Shown here one piece after another: positions 60,343-64,000 of a DNA stretch of 64,000 nucleotides. The DNA comes from JANYHF01 sp031393505. GTDB taxonomy: Bacteria; Pseudomonadota; Alphaproteobacteria; Rhizobiales; Hyphomicrobiaceae. Made by a program: the position numbers and the translations under genes. Each line of letters opens with the position of its first letter. Positions within the stretch are counted from its first letter, which is position 1. The notes below the pieces were generated by a model that ran no database searches, was not told the origin of the DNA, and saw only the letters and a list, made by a program, of their open reading frames with translations. The stretch is from the NCBI GenBank assembly GCA_031393505.1, contig JANMVX010000102.1:62001-126000 (forward strand), in the 5' to 3' direction.

Positions 60343-60553
60343 CCGCCGCCGTTCTTGCGATTTCCGAGCGGCGTTCTGCCGTCATGATTTTCGCACGCGC
60401 ATTTCCGCCTCGACGTCCAAGCGATTGAGCGGCTTTGTCCTTGCCATCCTCATCCAGCGATTCAGGCTCTTCGCCCGTGGCGATCTTCATCACCTTAACG
60501 GCGTTGCCGATCACGTCGGCGGGGCGCTTCTCGCCCTTTGGTCCTTTTGGCAT
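60323..60553 (-). CDS. Small basic transposon passenger protein
   Basis: A 76-aa protein (MPKGPKGEKRPADVIGNAVKVMKIATGEEPES...), with GGAGA 10 bases upstream. Lys/Arg/Ala-rich, with a Gly-rich RRGGNARAKIMTAERRSEIARTAAAKRW C-terminal half that suggests nucleic-acid binding. I associate this MPKGPKGEKRPADVIG family with Hyphomicrobiales genomes and often with IS1-like transposases, but no function is known to me. Last gene before the right terminal repeat. Confidence 0.75.
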   Translation of the reverse strand: MPKGPKGEKRPADVIGNAVKVMKIATGEEPESLDEDGKDKAAQSLGRRGGNARAKIMTAERRSEIARTAAAKRWEK

Positions 60554-60631
60554 CGTGGCTTTGTCTCCTGCTTTGCGCTAAGCATAGCAGAGGAATGGCA
60601 TGGCTGCGAATCCGTGTCGGGATCGGCCAGA

Positions 60632-60651
60632 TTTCAAACTGATACACTACC
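60632..60651 (-). repeat. Right terminal inverted repeat of the transposon
   Basis: Reads inward on the minus strand as GGTAGTGT, A, TCAGTTTGAAA; 19 of 20 bases match the left end. The duplication AGGGAGGC follows at 60652-60659. Confidence 0.88.
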
Positions 60652-60730
60652 AGGGAGGCTTGTGGTTGGCACTTGTGGCTCACATCTGCTAAAACCACCG
60701 GATCACTGTCGCCAACATTGGCCAAATCAA

Positions 60731-61750
60731 ATGACCGTCGCCGCCTCCCCCCGTTCCGCCATGATCGACCCGTTCGGCCGGCATGTGTCGTATTTGCGCG
60801 TGTCTGTCACCGACCGCTGCGATTTCCGCTGCGTCTATTGCATGTCGGAGCACATGACGTTTCTGCCCAAGCCGGAGTTGCTCAGCTTGGAGGAACTGGA
60901 CCGGCTCTGCACCGCCTTCATCGCCAAGGGCGTGAAGAAGCTGCGCATCACGGGCGGCGAGCCGCTGGTGCGGAAAAACATTCTGTCGCTGTTCGAGGCG
61001 CTCAGCCGTCACTTGAAGACCGGCGCGCTGGAGGAGCTGACGCTCACCACCAACGGCAGCCAGCTGGAGCGCTATGCCGGCGACCTGGCGCGGCTGGGCG
61101 TAAAACGCATCAATGTGTCGGTGGATACGCTGGATGCTGAGAAATTCCGCAAGATCACGCGCTGGGGCGATCTCGCCAAGGTGCAGGCCGGGATCAAAGC
61201 AGCCCAGGCGGCAGGGTTGAAAGTCAAACTCAACGCGGTGGCGCTGAAGGGCGTGAACGAGTTCGAATACGACGACATGATCCGGTATGCTCACGACGCC
61301 GGCATGGACCTGACGCTGATCGAGACCATGCCGCTGGGCGAGATCGAGGGCGACCGTACCGACCAGTATCTGCCGCTCAGCATCGTCCGCGCGCGCATGA
61401 TGGATAAGTGGACGCTGGAGGACATTCCGTTCCGCACCGGCGGGCCGGCGCGCTATGTGCGCGTGAAGGAGACGGGCGGCAAAATCGGCTTCATTACGCC
61501 GCTCACGCACAATTTCTGCGAAAGCTGCAATCGCGTGCGCATCACCTGCACGGGGCAGCTCTACATGTGCCTCGGCCAGGACGATATGGCCGATCTGCGT
61601 GCGCCGCTCAGGGCGTCCAAGGACGATGCGCTGCTCTCAGCGGCCATCGATGAGGCGATTACGCGCAAACCCAAGGGGCACGACTTCGTCATCGACCGCC
61701 GCGACGCCAAGCCGGCCGTCGCGCGGCACATGTCGGTGACGGGGGGATAG
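60731..61750 (+). CDS. moaA: GTP 3',8-cyclase (molybdenum cofactor synthesis)
   Basis: A 339-aa radical SAM enzyme from the ATG at 60731, where homology begins (PRSAMIDPFGRHVSYLRVSVTDRCDFRCVYCM). The SAM cluster ligands are Cys30, Cys34 and Cys37; the second cluster ligands are in CESCNRVRITCTGQLYMC. The C-terminal GG (VTGG) needed for catalysis is present. It converts GTP to 3',8-cyclo-7,8-dihydro-GTP with MoaC. No other moa gene is in the window. Its upstream region now contains the right end of the transposon, 72 bp before the start codon. Confidence 0.96.
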   Translation: MTVAASPRSAMIDPFGRHVSYLRVSVTDRCDFRCVYCMSEHMTFLPKPELLSLEELDRLCTAFIAKGVKKLRITGGEPLVRKNILSLFEALSRHLKTGALEELTLTTNGSQLERYAGDLARLGVKRINVSVDTLDAEKFRKITRWGDLAKVQAGIKAAQAAGLKVKLNAVALKGVNEFEYDDMIRYAHDAGMDLTLIETMPLGEIEGDRTDQYLPLSIVRARMMDKWTLEDIPFRTGGPARYVRVKETGGKIGFITPLTHNFCESCNRVRITCTGQLYMCLGQDDMADLRAPLRASKDDALLSAAIDEAITRKPKGHDFVIDRRDAKPAVARHMSVTGG

Positions 61751-61776
61751 GGGACATACAGACTTGCCGCTGGCAC

Positions 61777-61999
61777 CTCTTCTCCCCTCGCCTCTTTGCG
61801 AGGGGAGAAGGTGGCGCGTTTCAGCGCCGGATGAGGGGCAGCCGCGGGTCTGGACGATGGGCTTGCACCTGGTCGCGCCAGGGACGCAGCCAGAACCTGC
61901 CCCTCACCGACCGCGTGGCTCTTGCTGCCGAAGTGGGCAGCTGCGAGACGCGGTCTCCTCTCCCCTCAGCGCGAAGAAGCGCTGAGGGGAGAGGGGAGT
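61777..61999. repeat. Large palindromic intergenic repeat, copy E
   Basis: Same orientation as copy A: hairpin CTCCCCTCGCC..., CTGCCCCTCACCGACCGCG, GTGGCTCTTGC, GAGACGCGGTCTCCTCTCCCC and closing hairpin with GCGCGAAGAAGCGC-like loop. It fills the gap between moaA and the EamA gene. Confidence 0.8.
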
Positions 62000-62050
62000 C
62001 CATGCTGGCGCAGCGGCATTTGAAATCGGGGGCTGCCGAAATTGACCATC

Positions 62051-62956
62051 ATGTCCCCAGCGCCGGCGGCGACCCAGCGCGACAACCTCACCGGCATCCT
62101 GTTCATGATGGCGGGCAGCGCGTCCTTCATCTGCAACGACACCATCGTGAAGCTGGTCGGCGCGCAGCTGCCACCCGGAGAAATCATCACCATCCGTGGG
62201 CTGTTCGGCACCAGCTTCCTGCTCGCGGCTTCGCTCTGGTTTGGCGCACTGCACTGGCCGGCCGGCGCTCTCTTCCGCCGCCCGTACTTCATGATGCTGA
62301 TTGGCCAACTCGGCTCGACCATCACGTTCGTGACCAGCCTGATGCATATGAAGCTCTCGGACGCCAACGGCATCCAGCAGGTGCAACCGCTGGCGGTAAC
62401 CGCGGCTTCGGCGATCTTTCTCGCCGAACCGGTAGGCTGGCGGCGCTGGCTCGCCGCGCTCGTGGGATTGATTGGTGTGCTGCTCATTATAAAGCCAGGC
62501 ACCAGCGCGTTCGAGCCGTTCGCGCTGGTCTCGGCGTCCTGCGTGCTGTTTGTCGTCTTCCGCGATCTTGGCACGCGCAGCGTGGCAGCGGGCGTGCCAT
62601 CGCTGTTGCTGGCCCTGTCATCCTCCGTGGTCGTCACAGGCGCCGGTATCGCCATGCGTCTGGGCGAAACCTGGGTCGTGCCGCCGCTCGCCACGGTGGC
62701 CGTCATGGCGGGCGGGGCGCTGCTGCTGGTCACGGGGTATTTCTGCGTCACCACCGCGGTACGCGTGGGCCAACTCTCCGTGGTCTCACCGTTCCGCTAC
62801 GCCTCGACCATCTACGCCGTGCTGTTGCAACTCGCGATTTGGGGCCAGCTGCCGGATCATTGGTCGCTGATCGGCATGGCCATTGTGATCGGAGCGGGAC
62901 TCTACACCTTCCACCGCGAACAGATCCGGGGGAGGGTGCGCACGCCGGTTGAGTAG
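62051..62956 (+). CDS. EamA-family (DMT) transporter
   Basis: A 301-aa permease from the ATG at 62051 with ten predicted TM helices in two EamA repeats (MMAGSASFICNDTIVKLVGAQLPPGEIITIRGLFGTSFLL and, in the second half, VRVGQLSVVSPFRYASTIYAVLLQLAIWGQLPDHWSLIGMAIVIGAGLYTF). Paralogous in family to the gene at 44981 but clearly diverged. Likely exports a metabolite; substrate unknown. Confidence 0.9.
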   Translation: MSPAPAATQRDNLTGILFMMAGSASFICNDTIVKLVGAQLPPGEIITIRGLFGTSFLLAASLWFGALHWPAGALFRRPYFMMLIGQLGSTITFVTSLMHMKLSDANGIQQVQPLAVTAASAIFLAEPVGWRRWLAALVGLIGVLLIIKPGTSAFEPFALVSASCVLFVVFRDLGTRSVAAGVPSLLLALSSSVVVTGAGIAMRLGETWVVPPLATVAVMAGGALLLVTGYFCVTTAVRVGQLSVVSPFRYASTIYAVLLQLAIWGQLPDHWSLIGMAIVIGAGLYTFHREQIRGRVRTPVE

Positions 62957-63015
62957 GCATGCCAACTTGCATTGATCTCGACCCATTATCTACGGGGAGA
63001 ACGAATGTCAGTTGC

Positions 63016-63101
63016 GTAGGGGCGCACAGCAGTGCGCCCGGCGTGCCGCATCCGAGGGACTATCAGTGTTGCACGCCGGGCGCGCTGGTGCGCGCCCCTA
63101 C
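63016..63101. repeat. REP-like inverted repeat
   Basis: Two 31-bp arms beginning GTAGGGGCGC and ending GGCGTGC (63016-63046 and, inverted, 63071-63101), differing at a few central positions. It lies between two convergent genes. Confidence 0.88.
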
Positions 63102-63139
63102 CAATCACCGGTGAGTCAACATCAACGCCGGTCGAATAG

Positions 63140-63973
63140 TCACTCCTTCAGCTGCCCCAGCGTCAGGCCGCGCACCAGATAGCGCTGCACCAGCAGGATA
63201 AAGAGGAAACTCGGAACCAGCGCGATGGTGCTGAGCGCCGAGGTAAAGCCCCAATCCGCACTCTGAAGAATGCTCAGCTGCACCGGCAGCATACGGATCG
63301 ACGTCGTCAGGAACAGCGACATCAGGAACTCGGTCCAGGAGAAAATGAAACACAGCACCGCCGTGGCTGCGACGCCGCCCTGGATCAGCGGCACGCAAAC
63401 GCGCGAAAAGATCTGCAAACTGCTGGCGCCGTCGATCCTGGCCGCATCGATCACCTCGCGCGAGGTGTCGTCGAAGAAGCTCTTCAACATCAGCACAGCC
63501 AGCGGCAGATTCATGGTTCCATGGGCCAGGATGACGCCGAGGCGCGTGTCGAGCAAGTGGACGTCATGATATAGCGTCACCAGCGGCACCAGCACGGCAA
63601 TGGGCGGCAGCACGCGCTGGAAAACGATCCAGTAGCACCAAGCCCGACGCCAGCGGAACGTGAACAGCGACAAGGCGAAACCCGCCGGCAGCCCCAGCGA
63701 CAGCGTCAGCACCGTCGAACCTAGAGCGACCACGATGGTGTCAAAAATGGTCTTTTGCGATTTGAGCGGATCGGTGTCCGTGATCATGAAGGTATCGGCG
63801 CCGAAGGCCGTCGCCAGATAGTTCGCAAACGTCGGCTGAAAGTCGAACAGGACGATCCCGTCCCGATTGAAGATGGCCGAGGCCGGCATGATGGAGGTCA
63901 GCCCCCACCAGGCCAGCGGGAACATGAACAGGGCGACCACGGCGCAGGCGGCGGCAAATCTGAGCGCGGGCAT
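63140..63973 (-). CDS. Sugar-type ABC transporter permease (MalG-like)
   Basis: A 277-aa inner-membrane permease with six TM helices. The EAA loop that docks the ATPase is EVIDAARIDGASSLQIFSRVCVPLIQGG; WYWIVFQRVLPP-like and HGTMNLPLAVLMLKSFF segments are typical of the CUT1 family. It starts 27 bp from the window edge, so the companion permease, binding protein and ATPase are expected beyond the edge. Substrate not determinable. Confidence 0.9.
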   Translation of the reverse strand: MPALRFAAACAVVALFMFPLAWWGLTSIMPASAIFNRDGIVLFDFQPTFANYLATAFGADTFMITDTDPLKSQKTIFDTIVVALGSTVLTLSLGLPAGFALSLFTFRWRRAWCYWIVFQRVLPPIAVLVPLVTLYHDVHLLDTRLGVILAHGTMNLPLAVLMLKSFFDDTSREVIDAARIDGASSLQIFSRVCVPLIQGGVAATAVLCFIFSWTEFLMSLFLTTSIRMLPVQLSILQSADWGFTSALSTIALVPSFLFILLVQRYLVRGLTLGQLKE

Positions 63974-64000
63974 GCGGGGTCTCGTCCTGGCGTGGCCTTG

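Larger units (their letters stand above)
57073..60651. mobile_element. IS1-type transposon carrying passenger genes
   Basis: A 3579-bp element bounded by 20-bp terminal inverted repeats that begin GGTAGTGT at both ends (19 of 20 bases match; right end reads inward as GGTAGTGTATCAGTTTGAAA) and flanked by an 8-bp direct duplication AGGGAGGC. The GG start and 8-9-bp duplication fit the IS1 family, as does the DDE transposase inside. Contents in order: 243-aa unknown (minus), 75-aa protein (plus), transposase (minus), Orc1-like AAA ATPase (plus), 76-aa basic protein (minus). The genes are packed with 20-bp gaps or overlaps. The ATPase region is visibly AT-richer than the surroundings. The intact duplication indicates a recent insertion. 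Confidence 0.88.

Noticed and set aside
57073..60651. Prophage remnant
   Set aside because: No integrase, structural or lysis genes; the terminal repeats and short target duplication identify a transposon.

Overview
The window is a GC-rich, gene-dense bacterial chromosome segment that most resembles an alphaproteobacterium of the order Hyphomicrobiales (Rhizobiales). The evidence is the short ProRS without an editing insertion, the split transhydrogenase (pntAA-pntAB-pntB) preceded by a tiny aa3-oxidase subunit IV gene, tRNA-Leu directly upstream of tig, ribosomal protein L19 with an HhH extension, and many palindromic intergenic repeats. Genus cannot be assigned from sequence reading alone. 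There are about 60 protein genes and one tRNA, mostly chromosomal housekeeping and catabolic genes, with one clear mobile element.

Layout. 1-6.0 kb: a 5'-truncated aromatic hydroxylase/intradiol dioxygenase fusion, an arginine-deiminase-fold hydrolase, a serine hydrolase, an MhpD-type hydratase and a HAD phosphatase. 6.3-11.4 kb: trigger factor with a His-rich tail, tRNA-Leu(UAG), the pnt operon and a 47-aa cytochrome oxidase subunit. 11.7-14.5 kb: two tandem secreted paralogues, a cupredoxin and a nucleotidyltransferase toxin/antitoxin-like pair. 14.7-22.3 kb: thrS, a Phd antitoxin with a broken vapC, a two-component system flanked by a membrane protein and a small secreted peptide, an acyltransferase and a CARDB-like protein. 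22.4-30.2 kb: a giant AsmA protein, UvrD helicase, a secreted protein and a GNAT enzyme. 30.2-35.4 kb: a Ser/Thr phosphorylation module (kinase with WD40 propeller, two FHA proteins, PP2C phosphatase). 35.5-42.5 kb: a GST, an MttB-like methyltransferase, two ParDE modules (the second probably start-less), a DUF2189-like membrane protein, an AAA ATPase with operator-like palindromes, and rplS. 42.8-52.9 kb: transporters, PtsN-like EIIA, flavin reductase, a BKACE enzyme next to scoAB, a ferritin-like pair, pyrB, a lipoprotein and a GST. 53-57 kb: an orphan minus-strand terminator, proS and lolCD. 57.07-60.65 kb: the transposon. 60.7-64 kb: moaA, an EamA transporter and a sugar-type ABC permease.

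The most striking feature is a 3.58-kb element directly after lolD. It has 20-bp terminal inverted repeats (one mismatch) and an 8-bp target duplication. It contains an IS1-like DDE transposase plus four tightly packed passenger genes: a 243-aa protein of unknown function, a 75-aa protein, an Orc1/STAND-like AAA ATPase and a 76-aa basic protein. This is a cargo-bearing IS1-type transposon and a candidate carrier of an undescribed system.

The second theme is repeats. There are five copies of a roughly 210-bp palindromic element, 7-bp tandem arrays (one pair inverted between proS and lolC), 9-bp repeats that enter the coding sequence of pntAB, and several REP-like inverted repeats, one of which lies at the breakpoint of the vapC gene.
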